Assembly: GCA_964453215.1 (NCBI GenBank)
Contig: CAYVRR010000003.1
Location: forward strand, 23,201-87,200
DNA: 64,000 bases
Direction of reading: 5' to 3'
From: SABI01 sp964453215
GTDB taxonomy: Bacteria; Spirochaetota; Spirochaetia; Sphaerochaetales; Sphaerochaetaceae
Part shown: positions 17,299 through 25,859 of the stretch, piece after piece
How positions within the stretch are numbered: position 1 is the stretch's first letter
How the letters are laid out: every line of letters begins with the position of its first letter
Notes under the pieces: generated by a model
Told to the model about the DNA's origin: nothing
The model's input: only the letters and a program-made list of their open reading frames with translations
The model's database searches: none
Translations under genes and position numbers: made by a program

Positions 17299-17844
17299 AT
17301 GAATACTACACAAATACATGAATTAGCGCAAAAGGCATACGATTTAGGGTTTCATTACGAAAAGAAGTACAAAGGGTGTGCTCAGTGCACTATTGCTGCA
17401 GTTCTTGAAACGTTGCAACAACCTCACAAGGAGCTCTTTCAAGCAGCAAGTGGCCTTGCCGCTGGTGGTGGTGCCACATGTTCTGGCTCTTGTGGTGGTT
17501 TTGTTGGAGGGATGTTGGTATTTGGCTACTTTTGTGGGCGAAGAAGGGAGTTTTTTGATGATGATACTCCTAATAAGAGATTATGCAACCTTATGAGCCA
17601 AGAATTGGAAAAAAGGTTTGTCGATGCATATGGGTCTGTAATATGTAATCAAATTCACTCATCGTTATTTAATAGAACATTTGATTTAACGAATCAAGAA
17701 GATAAGGATCAATTTGAAATACTTGGTGCTCACACTACAGTATGTACATCTGTAGTAGCTCTCGCTTCAAAATGGAGTATTGAGATTCTCTTTTCCCACC
17801 TTGATGAGTCTATTCTTTTAGGTAGTGAGATTTCTCAAACATAG
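17299..17844 (+). CDS. C_GCAxxG_C_C family protein
   Basis: A 181-residue cysteine-rich protein of the C_GCAxxG_C_C family, thought to be redox-active or metal/cofactor-binding but without a settled function. Visible: YKGCAQCTIAAVLETL, a Gly/Cys-rich core GGGATCSGSCGGFVGG, then VICNQIH and a late Cys pattern. It has no signal peptide. It is the first gene of the plus-strand group that continues with the DeoR regulator, BtpA-like protein, M29 peptidase and kinase. Its presence in a sugar cluster is unexplained. Confidence 0.75.
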   Translation: MNTTQIHELAQKAYDLGFHYEKKYKGCAQCTIAAVLETLQQPHKELFQAASGLAAGGGATCSGSCGGFVGGMLVFGYFCGRRREFFDDDTPNKRLCNLMSQELEKRFVDAYGSVICNQIHSSLFNRTFDLTNQEDKDQFEILGAHTTVCTSVVALASKWSIEILFSHLDESILLGSEISQT

Positions 17845-17926
17845 AGACTATACAGAACGAAATGGATGTGCTATTATGTTAATAAGTTCAATATTCTTGT
17901 TCGATTAAACATAGATGGGAGTATCG

Positions 17927-18700
17927 ATGAGTACACACACAGAGCGCATTCAATATATCCAACATCTCATTGCTCAAGGGAAGGAAGTACAAGTAGCTAC
18001 TTTATCACAAGAGCTTGAAGTATCTGAAATGACCATACGGCGTGATTTAACAGAACTTGAACGTCTTGGTGTACTGAGAAAGGTTCACGGTGGCGCTATC
18101 AAAGAGGTTGGTAAGAATCTTGAGCCGGTATTCTCTATGCGCCTCACTCATAGGCATTCAGAAAAGAATGCTATTGGTAAGTTAGCTGTTAATATGGTTC
18201 GTGAAGGGGATACTCTTGCCATCGACAGTGGCTCTACTGCCCTTGCTTTTGCACAGCAACTTGTAAAAATGGATAATCTTATCATTGTTACCCCAAGCAT
18301 TCATATAGGGATGCTTTTTTTACACCATCCAAGTACGAGAGTTTTTCTCTCTGGTGGAGAATTACGACAACATGAAGGTTCGTTAGTTGGAGATCAAACA
18401 CGGAAATTCTTTGAAAATCTCCACTTTGACAAATTTTTTATGTCCTCAGCTGGTATTGACCATGAATATGGTCTTACTGAGTATGATATTGATGATGCAA
18501 CAATTAAAAATAACATTATTAGTCAATCTAAATCTACGATAGCGTTAATGACTGATGATAAGTTTAATAGAACAGCTTTTGCGAGGGTATGTTTTTTAAA
18601 GGAAATAAATATGCTAATTACAAATAAGTGGCCACAGGGGCCCCTTATGAGGGCATTAAAAGATAATAAGGTTGATATACAATTAGTTTCAACCACGTAA
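17927..18700 (+). CDS. DeoR-family transcriptional regulator
   Basis: A 257-residue DeoR repressor. The N-terminal helix-turn-helix is VATLSQELEVSEMTIRRDLTELERLGVLRKVHGGA. The C-terminal sugar-phosphate-sensing domain has AIDSGSTALAFAQQL, LSGGELRQHEGSLVG and SSAGID. The ATG at 17927 follows GGGAG by 5 nt. It is 10 bp before the BtpA gene, so it is co-transcribed with the catabolic genes and likely controls both divergent operons. Confidence 0.9.
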   Translation: MSTHTERIQYIQHLIAQGKEVQVATLSQELEVSEMTIRRDLTELERLGVLRKVHGGAIKEVGKNLEPVFSMRLTHRHSEKNAIGKLAVNMVREGDTLAIDSGSTALAFAQQLVKMDNLIIVTPSIHIGMLFLHHPSTRVFLSGGELRQHEGSLVGDQTRKFFENLHFDKFFMSSAGIDHEYGLTEYDIDDATIKNNIISQSKSTIALMTDDKFNRTAFARVCFLKEINMLITNKWPQGPLMRALKDNKVDIQLVSTT

Positions 18701-18710
18701 GGAGTTTCTC

Positions 18711-19514
18711 ATGAAATGGATTCAAGAAGTGTTTGGCGTTAAAAAGCCTGTTATTGCTATGTGTCACCTCCAGGCGCTCCCTGGCGACCCAATGTATGAT
18801 AAGGAAAAAGGGTTAGATTATATTATTGAAGCTGCCCGTCACGACCTTTTAGCTTTGCAAGAAAATGGTGTTGATGGTGTAATGTTTTCTAATGAGTTTA
18901 GCCTCCCCTATCTCACTAAGGTTGAGCCTATTACCTATGTAACGATGGCTCGTATTATTGGTGAACTCAAACATGAGATCAAAATTCCTCATGGTGTGAA
19001 TGTGCTTTGGGATCCAAAGGCAACTATTGATTTAGCTGTAGCGACTAATTCTCTATTTGTAAGAGAAATTTTCACTGGAGTATATGCGAGTGATTTTGGA
19101 TTATGGAACACAAACTATGGTGAAGTTGCTCGTCACAGAGCAAGTATCGGTGGCAATAATGTGAAACTTCTTTTTAATATTGTTCCTGAAGCTGCTGTGT
19201 ATCTTGGTGAGAGGGATATCGCATCAGTTGCTAAATCTACTGTATTTAATGCTCGTCCTGATGCCTTATGTGTTTCTGGTTTAACAGCTGGTGCTGAAAC
19301 TGATGCTTCTTTCATGAAAAGGGTAAAAGATGTAGTGCCAGATACGCCTGTTTTTGCAAATACTGGGGTGAGATTAGCTAACGTAAAAGAGCAACTCGCT
19401 GTTGCCGATGGTGCTGTTACAGCAACTACATTTAAGAGAGATGGAAACTTCTATAATGAAGTTGATGGTAAGCGTGTAAAAGAATTTATGGATGCTGTAA
19501 AGAGTATTCGCTAA
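18711..19514 (+). CDS. BtpA/SgcQ family protein (predicted TIM barrel)
   Basis: A 267-residue cytosolic protein of the BtpA family, whose biochemical role is not established. Seen: KPVIAMCHLQALPGDP near the N-terminus, NGVDGVMFSNEFSLPY, PHGVNVLWDPKATIDLA, SGLTAGAETD and a C-terminal phosphate-site-like VFANTGVRLANVKEQL followed by DGAVTATTFKRDGN. The alternating hydrophobic pattern suits a beta/alpha barrel. It has a strong ribosome site (AAGGAG) and is followed 15 bp later by the M29 peptidase. The E. coli relative SgcQ lies in the sgc sugar cluster. Confidence 0.82.
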   Translation: MKWIQEVFGVKKPVIAMCHLQALPGDPMYDKEKGLDYIIEAARHDLLALQENGVDGVMFSNEFSLPYLTKVEPITYVTMARIIGELKHEIKIPHGVNVLWDPKATIDLAVATNSLFVREIFTGVYASDFGLWNTNYGEVARHRASIGGNNVKLLFNIVPEAAVYLGERDIASVAKSTVFNARPDALCVSGLTAGAETDASFMKRVKDVVPDTPVFANTGVRLANVKEQLAVADGAVTATTFKRDGNFYNEVDGKRVKEFMDAVKSIR

Positions 19515-19529
19515 TAATTGGAGAAAGAT

Positions 19530-20609
19530 ATGGACCCAAGATGGGAAAAATTAGGATCACTACTAGTAAATTATTCAACAAAAGTTAAAAAGAATGAACG
19601 AGTCATCATTGCCATGACAGAACCAGCTGTGTTCCCCTTAGCCTTAGCTGTCTATCGTGCTGTGATTAAGGCGGGGGCCTATCCGCAGGTCCAACTTCTT
19701 TCAGAAAAATTTAGAAGAGAAATTCTCACCCATGGCAATGATGAACAAATTGCCTGGGTGCCAGAATTAGAGACTCACTCTACCCTGTGGGCTGATGTAT
19801 ATATTGGATTAAGGGGTGCAAATAATATCTTTGAACTTCAAGATATCTCTCCCCAAACATTAGCTAAAAATCAAGCTGCAATGGGTGTTGTCTCTACCAA
19901 AAGATGGGAAAACACGAGATGGTGCCTCATTAGGGTTCCATCCGAAGCATTGGCTCAGCAAGCGAAGATGAGCTATGAAGTCCTCGAAGATATGTTTTTT
20001 GATTCTTGTTTCTTAGATTGGGAAAACGAAGATGTTCAATGGAGACATTGGGCAGATATTCTCAACAAAGGGGATAAAATTAGAATAACAGGTAACAATA
20101 CAGATCTCTCTTTCTCTGTAAAGGGGAGAACGTGGATTCCATTTAGTGGTATCAATAATATGCCAGATGGGGAGATAGCAACTGCTCCTATTACCTCTAC
20201 AATAGATGGAACTATTTTCTTTGAGCGTCCTGGTATTTTAGGAGGACGATTAATAGAAGGGATCACTCTCACATGGAAAGATGGTGTGTTAGTTGATTAC
20301 AAGAGTTCAAGTGAACAAGAATATTTTGCATCAATCATAGAAAAAGATAGTGGCTCGTCCCTTATTGGGGAGTTTGCGTTTGGTACAAATAAAGGGGTCA
20401 CCCATTTTTCTAATGATATTTTGTTAGATGAGAAAATTCTTGGAACTGTTCATATTGCTCTAGGAAGAGCCTATCCTGAGTGTGGTGGTACAAATTCTTC
20501 AGCTATTCACTGGGATATTGTAAAAGATTTAAGAGATGGTGGAGAGGTTACTCTTGATGGAAAAGCTATCATAAAAGATGGGGTCATTGTACTGCCATCT
20601 ATCTCATAG
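19530..20609 (+). CDS. M29-family metallo-aminopeptidase
   Basis: A 359-residue protein of the AmpS/PepS/AmpT family of dimetal aminopeptidases. All six family metal ligands appear: Glu in MPDGEIATAP, Glu in GEFAFGTN, His and Tyr in HIALGRAY (spacing +7), and His and Asp in IHWD (+2). The loop between the first and second His is shorter than in AmpT. The ATG at 19530 follows GGAG. The gene sits between BtpA and a sugar kinase with tight spacing, which suggests an amide-bond or related hydrolysis step in the pathway (inference). Confidence 0.85.
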   Translation: MDPRWEKLGSLLVNYSTKVKKNERVIIAMTEPAVFPLALAVYRAVIKAGAYPQVQLLSEKFRREILTHGNDEQIAWVPELETHSTLWADVYIGLRGANNIFELQDISPQTLAKNQAAMGVVSTKRWENTRWCLIRVPSEALAQQAKMSYEVLEDMFFDSCFLDWENEDVQWRHWADILNKGDKIRITGNNTDLSFSVKGRTWIPFSGINNMPDGEIATAPITSTIDGTIFFERPGILGGRLIEGITLTWKDGVLVDYKSSSEQEYFASIIEKDSGSSLIGEFAFGTNKGVTHFSNDILLDEKILGTVHIALGRAYPECGGTNSSAIHWDIVKDLRDGGEVTLDGKAIIKDGVIVLPSIS

Positions 20610-20618
20610 GAGAGTAAA

Positions 20619-22097
20619 GTGGATACATTTCTAGGTATTGATATTGGTACAGGTTCATCCAAAGGGGTTGTTGTTGATTCAAATGGGAACGTGTTAGCAA
20701 CGAGTAGTATAAGTCATACTACTGAAACCCCTTTCCCTGGTGCATATGAACATAATGCAGATACGGTGTGGTGGAATGATGTAGTAAGTATTTCTCGAGA
20801 TGTAGTATCTCAGTTATATGATAAGGGGCTTAGCGAAAAAGATATTAAAGCTCTTTGTGTAAGCTCTATTGCCCCGTGCGTCCTCCCTGTTGATAAAAAA
20901 GGGAAGCCCTTACGTAATGGAATATTATATGGAATAGATACGAGGGCTCAAGAGCAAATAGCCCGAATTGAAGAGATGATTGGCGAAGAGGCAATATTTG
21001 AGCTTAGTGGACAAAAGCTCTCTTCTCAATCTTGTGTCCCAAAGATTCTTTGGATTAAAGAGCATGAAATTGATGTATTTCGTAATACAAGTAAATTTCT
21101 CACCTCAACTGGGTATGTTGCGTTTCGTTTAACAGGTTCATACACTGTAGATATATATGATGGAATTGCATATGCACCACTTTATGATATTGCTAACCAC
21201 AAATGGGATAGTAGGTATGAAGATCTTCTTTTTCCAACCTCTTTATTGCCAGAATTAAAATGGAGTAGTGAAGTTTGTGGAACTATACACAAGGAAGCTT
21301 CTATTGAAACTCTCCTCGCGCCGGGTACTCCTGTAATTGTTGGAACAGCAGATGCTGCCTCTGAAGCTATCGCGTGTGGAGTAGCGTCCGTTGGAGATAT
21401 GATGATGATGTATGGGAGTTCCAACTTTTTCATTATGCCAACAGATAGACTTCAACCTACTTCTAAGTTTTGGGCATCCCATTTCCTTCAAAAAGGCTCT
21501 ACTGTTCTTACAGGTGGCATGGCTACCATAGGGAATTTGTTTAAATGGTTAAATACAACGTTTCCAGGGAGAACTTTTGAGCAATGGCAACAGCTGAGTG
21601 AAGATGTACCTCCTGGTGCACATGGTCTTACAATTCTCCCCTATTTTGCAGGAGAGAGAACACCATTATTTGATTCAAAAGCTAAGGGTGCTATGTTTGG
21701 TCTCACCTTACAAAGTTCAGCTGGTGATATCTACACAGCTTTCATGGAATCAGTTGGTTATGGAATACGTCATAATCTTGAGGAGCTTTCAACACTTGGA
21801 AATAGTGTGAACAGAATTGTTGCAATAGGTGGGGCAGCTCAAGATAAACAATTGATGCAAAGGGTAACTAATATTATTGATTGTCCTCAGCAAATTCCAG
21901 ATATCACCCTTGGTGCGTGTTATGGAGATGCCTTTTTAGCTGCTCTTGGTATTGGGTATTTTTCTGATATTTCTGAAATTTCACGTTGGGTTAAGATTAC
22001 GCACGAATATGTTCCACAAAAAGAGTATAAAAGTGAGTATGATGAAGGGTTTAAGAAGTTTAGAAATCTCTATGAATACACAAAAACTCTTAATTAA
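20619..22097 (+). CDS. FGGY-family carbohydrate kinase (xylulokinase/gluconokinase-like)
   Basis: A 492-residue FGGY kinase, second in this island. N-terminal GIDIGTGSSKGVVVD, catalytic Asp in VGTADAASEAIACGV, and ADP-binding IGGAAQDKQLMQRV. The GTG start at 20619 follows AGGAGAG and lies 9 bp after the M29 stop. It differs clearly from the first FGGY kinase (short N-terminal spacing, different substrate loops), so two different substrates are likely. It ends the DeoR-BtpA-M29-kinase operon; paired hairpins follow. Confidence 0.85.
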   Translation: MDTFLGIDIGTGSSKGVVVDSNGNVLATSSISHTTETPFPGAYEHNADTVWWNDVVSISRDVVSQLYDKGLSEKDIKALCVSSIAPCVLPVDKKGKPLRNGILYGIDTRAQEQIARIEEMIGEEAIFELSGQKLSSQSCVPKILWIKEHEIDVFRNTSKFLTSTGYVAFRLTGSYTVDIYDGIAYAPLYDIANHKWDSRYEDLLFPTSLLPELKWSSEVCGTIHKEASIETLLAPGTPVIVGTADAASEAIACGVASVGDMMMMYGSSNFFIMPTDRLQPTSKFWASHFLQKGSTVLTGGMATIGNLFKWLNTTFPGRTFEQWQQLSEDVPPGAHGLTILPYFAGERTPLFDSKAKGAMFGLTLQSSAGDIYTAFMESVGYGIRHNLEELSTLGNSVNRIVAIGGAAQDKQLMQRVTNIIDCPQQIPDITLGACYGDAFLAALGIGYFSDISEISRWVKITHEYVPQKEYKSEYDEGFKKFRNLYEYTKTLN

Positions 22098-22108
22098 ATA
22101 AGAGTTTT
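22083..22108 (-). terminator. Terminator of the transporter-DhaKL operon
   Basis: AAAACTCTTA (22083-22092) and TAAGAGTTTT (22099-22108) form a 10-bp stem with a 6-nt loop. On the minus strand a T-run follows, so it can end the operon whose last gene is dhaL. It overlaps the kinase stop codon on the plus strand. Confidence 0.65.
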
Positions 22109-22121
22109 GTGATGTGTCTTT

Positions 22122-22163
22122 AGGGTTTCCTATTCTAAACATAGAGTGGAAACCCTATTTTTT
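22122..22163 (+). terminator. Terminator of the DeoR-BtpA-M29-kinase operon
   Basis: AGGGTTTCC (22122-22130) and GGAAACCCT (22148-22156) form a 9-bp stem followed by ATTTTTTAT on the plus strand. It lies in the 64-bp gap between two convergent operons. Confidence 0.7.
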
Positions 22164-22800
22164 ATGTAGATGTAATATAAGAGGTAAATTCGTCTATCAG
22201 TAGTGAAGCAAATGTAGCTCCAGCATCTTGGGCAGTTCTTGATTTTTCTTGGTAATAGGCTGCCCTGCCATGTTGAGCTACCATTGTTTTAGTTAACTCC
22301 ATTCCCTCTTTTGCTGCAATAGATGAGGCTTTTGCCCCGTCAACTAATGGCAGGTTAGCATCGGTAGCTTTTTGTAGTGCTTCATAGGAGGGATAGAGTG
22401 AATCAACTATGGTTTTTTCACCCACCTTAGATTTACCTCTTTCCATTATTCCTTCAACAAAATGTTTCCAAAATGTGGTATATGTGGGTAAATCAATTTC
22501 TTGAATCCCCTTTAAGGCTTTTCCACCTCTCATAAATCCTGTTCCAATGAGTGTTCCCATGGTAGAGGGGGCTGCTTTAGCCATTGCCATTCCTGATTTC
22601 ATTAAGAGTGTTCCAATGTCGCTATCTGTAGAGTTAGTAGCATACTCACTAGCTGCAGCGAATGCTTTAGCCATAGTTAGTCCTAAATCTCCATCTCCCA
22701 TAACACTATCTAATTCAATTAAGTACTCTTTTTTTTGATCAGTCATATCTTTTATTTGAGTGATGAGTGTTTGAATATCTTTAAAGGTAAGTTTTTCCAT
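22162..22800 (-). CDS. dhaL: Dihydroxyacetone kinase-type subunit DhaL (ADP-binding)
   Basis: A 212-residue DhaL-family nucleotide-binding subunit. The three Mg-ADP Asp residues are present in LDSVMGDGDLG (about 31-41), although the usual GDGDHG His is Leu. GTLIGTGFMRGG and the C-terminal DAGATFASLLID follow family pattern. It is 8 bp downstream of dhaK. No DhaM phosphotransfer protein is encoded here, so the pair may use ATP directly or borrow a phosphodonor (inference). Confidence 0.85.
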   Translation of the reverse strand: MEKLTFKDIQTLITQIKDMTDQKKEYLIELDSVMGDGDLGLTMAKAFAAASEYATNSTDSDIGTLLMKSGMAMAKAAPSTMGTLIGTGFMRGGKALKGIQEIDLPTYTTFWKHFVEGIMERGKSKVGEKTIVDSLYPSYEALQKATDANLPLVDGAKASSIAAKEGMELTKTMVAQHGRAAYYQEKSRTAQDAGATFASLLIDEFTSYITST

Positions 22801-22808
22801 GATGCCTC

Positions 22809-23813
22809 CTAAAGTTGTACTTGTTCAAAAAATGGAGTATGAGCTGGCATCGCAAGATACTTCTTTAATTCATCATCAAGCTTTAGTACAGATATTGATG
22901 CGCCTGCCATTTCCATTGATGTAGCAAACTCTCCAACATATACATGGAATACTTTAATACCTTTTGTTTTTAGAATTTCATCAACTTTACGGTACATGAT
23001 ATAAAGCTCTTCTTTAGGAGTTGCCCCTAAGCCATTCATGAGAATAGCAACTTCATCTCCACTCTTGTATTCATAGTCATTACAGATTGCATCAACCATT
23101 CTTTGCACGATTTCATCAGCTGTTTGTAGGGCTTCTCTCTCTATTCCTGGCTCGCCATGTATCCCCATGCCTATTTCCATTTCTCCTTGGTCTATAGTAA
23201 ATGAGGGTTTTCCAACTTCTGGTACAATACAAGGTGAGAGTGCAACTCCCATAGTTCGTACAGTTGTTGCAACTTTTTCTGCTATTCGCTTAACTTCACT
23301 AAGGGAAAGTAGTGATGCCGCTGCTCCTCCTGCTATTTTATATACAAAGAAAATTCCAGCGACTCCTCGTCTTTTATGCTCTTCCCCTTTCTTTGAAGAG
23401 GCTACATCATCACCAGCTACTACTTGAAGAACTTCAACATCCTCCATATCAGCCATCTCTGATGCCATATCAAAGTTCATGACATCTCCACCATAATTGC
23501 CATAAATGTAAAGAACGCCTTTTCCACTATCAATAGCTTTGGTGACTTCTAACATTTGTTCGGCACTTGGGGATTGAAAGACTCCTCCAACAGAACACCC
23601 ATCAAGCATTCCGTCTCCCACATATCCTAAAAATAGTGGAAGGTGCCCAGAACCACCACCTGTTGCTATTCCAACTTTTCCATCAACTTTTTTTGCTGTA
23701 ACGATACATCGAGGATCATCGTTTACGTATGTTAATTTAGTTGGGTGTGCTGCAATAATTCCTTGTATCATTTCATCAACAAAATCTTCTGGTTTATTTA
23801 TAAATTTTTGCAT
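22809..23813 (-). CDS. dhaK: Dihydroxyacetone kinase-type subunit DhaK (substrate-binding)
   Basis: A 334-residue DhaK-family protein, which binds a short ketose covalently through a His. The His in GIHGEPG, the His in GGSGH and the Asp in YGGDVMNF are conserved. The pocket motif GHEPAH of dihydroxyacetone kinases reads GHLPLF here, so the substrate may be another ketose such as a tetrulose (inference). It lies in the ABC transporter operon, 1 bp after the permease gene, which links it to the imported compound. Confidence 0.83.
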   Translation of the reverse strand: MQKFINKPEDFVDEMIQGIIAAHPTKLTYVNDDPRCIVTAKKVDGKVGIATGGGSGHLPLFLGYVGDGMLDGCSVGGVFQSPSAEQMLEVTKAIDSGKGVLYIYGNYGGDVMNFDMASEMADMEDVEVLQVVAGDDVASSKKGEEHKRRGVAGIFFVYKIAGGAAASLLSLSEVKRIAEKVATTVRTMGVALSPCIVPEVGKPSFTIDQGEMEIGMGIHGEPGIEREALQTADEIVQRMVDAICNDYEYKSGDEVAILMNGLGATPKEELYIMYRKVDEILKTKGIKVFHVYVGEFATSMEMAGASISVLKLDDELKKYLAMPAHTPFFEQVQL

Positions 23814-23814
23814 A

Positions 23815-24843
23815 TTATTCTCCTTGTGCCGTAGATGGGCTATTTATTTTTAATTTGATTAACTTTTTCTCATTATATTTGTGAATGGTGAAGTTAAGTG
23901 TCATAACAAAAAGGAGTGCAAATCCCCATATGAATTTTCTAAAGAATGGGCTAAATGCAAGAATATTAAATCCACTTTGAGTAATCTGTAGGATAAATAT
24001 TGCCATAACTACTCCTGGAATATTTCCAAATCCCCCATCAGGATCGATACCACCAAGTACAACTACAAGAATTGCTTGAAGTATATATGCAGTTCCATAT
24101 CCTGGTCGCATCGAATTCGCTCTGCTTGCCATAATAACTGCTGCAATTCCTGCAAGGATAGCTGTTATCATATAGGTTCTTATGAGTACTTTTGTATTAT
24201 TAACTCCACTAAATCGTGAAACAACTGGGCTACTACCTATCATAAACATTTTAAAGCCTTGTCGAGTTCTTGTTAATATGATGTGTACTGCAATAGAGGC
24301 AAGGACGAATAGAATAAAGCTTATTGGTAGACCTAAAAAGCTACTATTTCCTATTGTAAGAAAAAGTTCTGGAAATCCACTGATGCTATACCCTTTTGTA
24401 ACTACGATTGCCAGGCCCATAAACAAACCTTGTGTTCCAAGGGTTGCAAGAATGGGTGGAACTCCAATTTTAGCAATGAGTAATCCGTTCATGAGACCAC
24501 ACAAAGCTGCGATGGATACTGTTGCCACAATAGCAATTATGATGGTAAGGGAGGTTGGTAATCCTGTAACTTTTGTAAGGATAAGGGCAGCAATAACTCC
24601 AGTGAAGTTAGCAATAGAAACAATAGAGAGGTCAATCCCCCCTGTAATCATTGCGAGCATCATTGCAAGGGCAAGAAACCCAAACTCTGGGAATTGAGAG
24701 GCCATTGATCCAAGATTAGCTGCTGTAAAGAATTTACCAGGTAAGAGAATCAGCATGATAAAAAGGATTCCTACTAATATGATAAACAGCGTGCGATTTT
24801 TTGGATTTGTAAACCCTTTTTTTAGTATGTGTAATATATTCAT
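23815..24843 (-). CDS. CUT2 sugar ABC transporter permease (second)
   Basis: A 342-residue RbsC/LsrC-type permease with about eight to ten hydrophobic helices. The conserved stretch AMMLAMITGGIDLSIVSIANF is near residue 60, and VLGGIDPDGGFGNIPGVVMA is near the C-terminus. It probably forms a heterodimer with the other permease 14 bp upstream, as in LsrC-LsrD or RhaP-RhaQ. Confidence 0.88.
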   Translation of the reverse strand: MNILHILKKGFTNPKNRTLFIILVGILFIMLILLPGKFFTAANLGSMASQFPEFGFLALAMMLAMITGGIDLSIVSIANFTGVIAALILTKVTGLPTSLTIIIAIVATVSIAALCGLMNGLLIAKIGVPPILATLGTQGLFMGLAIVVTKGYSISGFPELFLTIGNSSFLGLPISFILFVLASIAVHIILTRTRQGFKMFMIGSSPVVSRFSGVNNTKVLIRTYMITAILAGIAAVIMASRANSMRPGYGTAYILQAILVVVLGGIDPDGGFGNIPGVVMAIFILQITQSGFNILAFSPFFRKFIWGFALLFVMTLNFTIHKYNEKKLIKLKINSPSTAQGE

Positions 24844-24857
24844 ATTTTTAATCCTTT

Positions 24858-25859
24858 TTAAACTTTCGAGGTTCGTTTTTGACGATAATTAGCTTGCGCA
24901 TACGTAAATGTAACTCCAAGTACTATAATCGCCCCGATAAATAATTCTTGCCAATAGGAGGATAGACCCATTAATATGAGGTTTTTTTGTAGTAATGTGA
25001 TGAGTGTAACTCCAATTAATGTACCAGTAATGGTTCCAGAGCCACCACTAATTCGAGCTCCCCCTAGCACAACTGCTGCAATAACACCAAGTTCTGTTCC
25101 AACTAAATAGTTAGGATTGCTATATCTGATGAGGGATAAATGTAATACCCCTACTACTCCTGATAAGAGGCCAGCATAACAGTAGACAAAAAATTGTATC
25201 GCTCGAATGTTATAGCCAGTTCTTTTTGCTGCTTCCATGTTTCCACCAATAGCATAAATTCCTCTCCCTATCATTGTGTACTTTAAGATAAACCATGTGA
25301 GGATAACAAAAAATACTAAGAATAAGAAGAATACAGATAGTCCATATGTAGACCCATCAGCTTTAGTTAAGGTAAGAATATCTAGTTTGCCAAGAACTTT
25401 GAAACATTCAGGAAGAGATCCAATGTTTACAGCTTTCGTTCCAAAGAACTCAAGCATGAGTCCATGGTATAAGCTACTTGTCCCAAGTGTTGTAATTAAA
25501 GTTGGAAGTTTAAAATAGGAGATAAACAGGGCGTTTATTGCTCCTAGCATAATACCTAATCCAGTTGAAATTGCAAATGCAAGGGCAATACTATCTATTC
25601 CACTGCGGATGAGAATATTTACTGAAATATATTGGCCGATGATTGCAATAGTAGTAAATGATACATCAACTCCACCTGAAAGTAATACTACAAAGACGCT
25701 TAATGCTAGAATAGCTGTTCCGCTACTACTTTTTAATAGGTCAAAAAGGTTCTCTAGTGTAAAAAACACTGGATTTATTATTGTTAATGCAACAACGAAT
25801 GCAATTACTACCATGAGGATATATGTTTCATTGTGTGAAAATATTTTTTTTAAGTTCAT
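24858..25859 (-). CDS. CUT2 sugar ABC transporter permease (first)
   Basis: A 333-residue RbsC-type permease with the motifs FVVLLSGGVDVSFTTIAIIG near residue 60 and VVLGGARISGGSGTITGTL near 270. Its start overlaps the end of the ATPase gene by 4 bp (ATGA type), so the two are coupled. Two different permeases in one CUT2 operon point to a heterodimeric channel. Confidence 0.88.
   Translation of the reverse strand: MNLKKIFSHNETYILMVVIAFVVALTIINPVFFTLENLFDLLKSSSGTAILALSVFVVLLSGGVDVSFTTIAIIGQYISVNILIRSGIDSIALAFAISTGLGIMLGAINALFISYFKLPTLITTLGTSSLYHGLMLEFFGTKAVNIGSLPECFKVLGKLDILTLTKADGSTYGLSVFFLFLVFFVILTWFILKYTMIGRGIYAIGGNMEAAKRTGYNIRAIQFFVYCYAGLLSGVVGVLHLSLIRYSNPNYLVGTELGVIAAVVLGGARISGGSGTITGTLIGVTLITLLQKNLILMGLSSYWQELFIGAIIVLGVTFTYAQANYRQKRTSKV

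Noticed and set aside
24182..24697. 171-codon open frame opposite the second sugar permease
   Set aside because: Antisense shadow of a hydrophobic coding region, with no ribosome site and no family resemblance.
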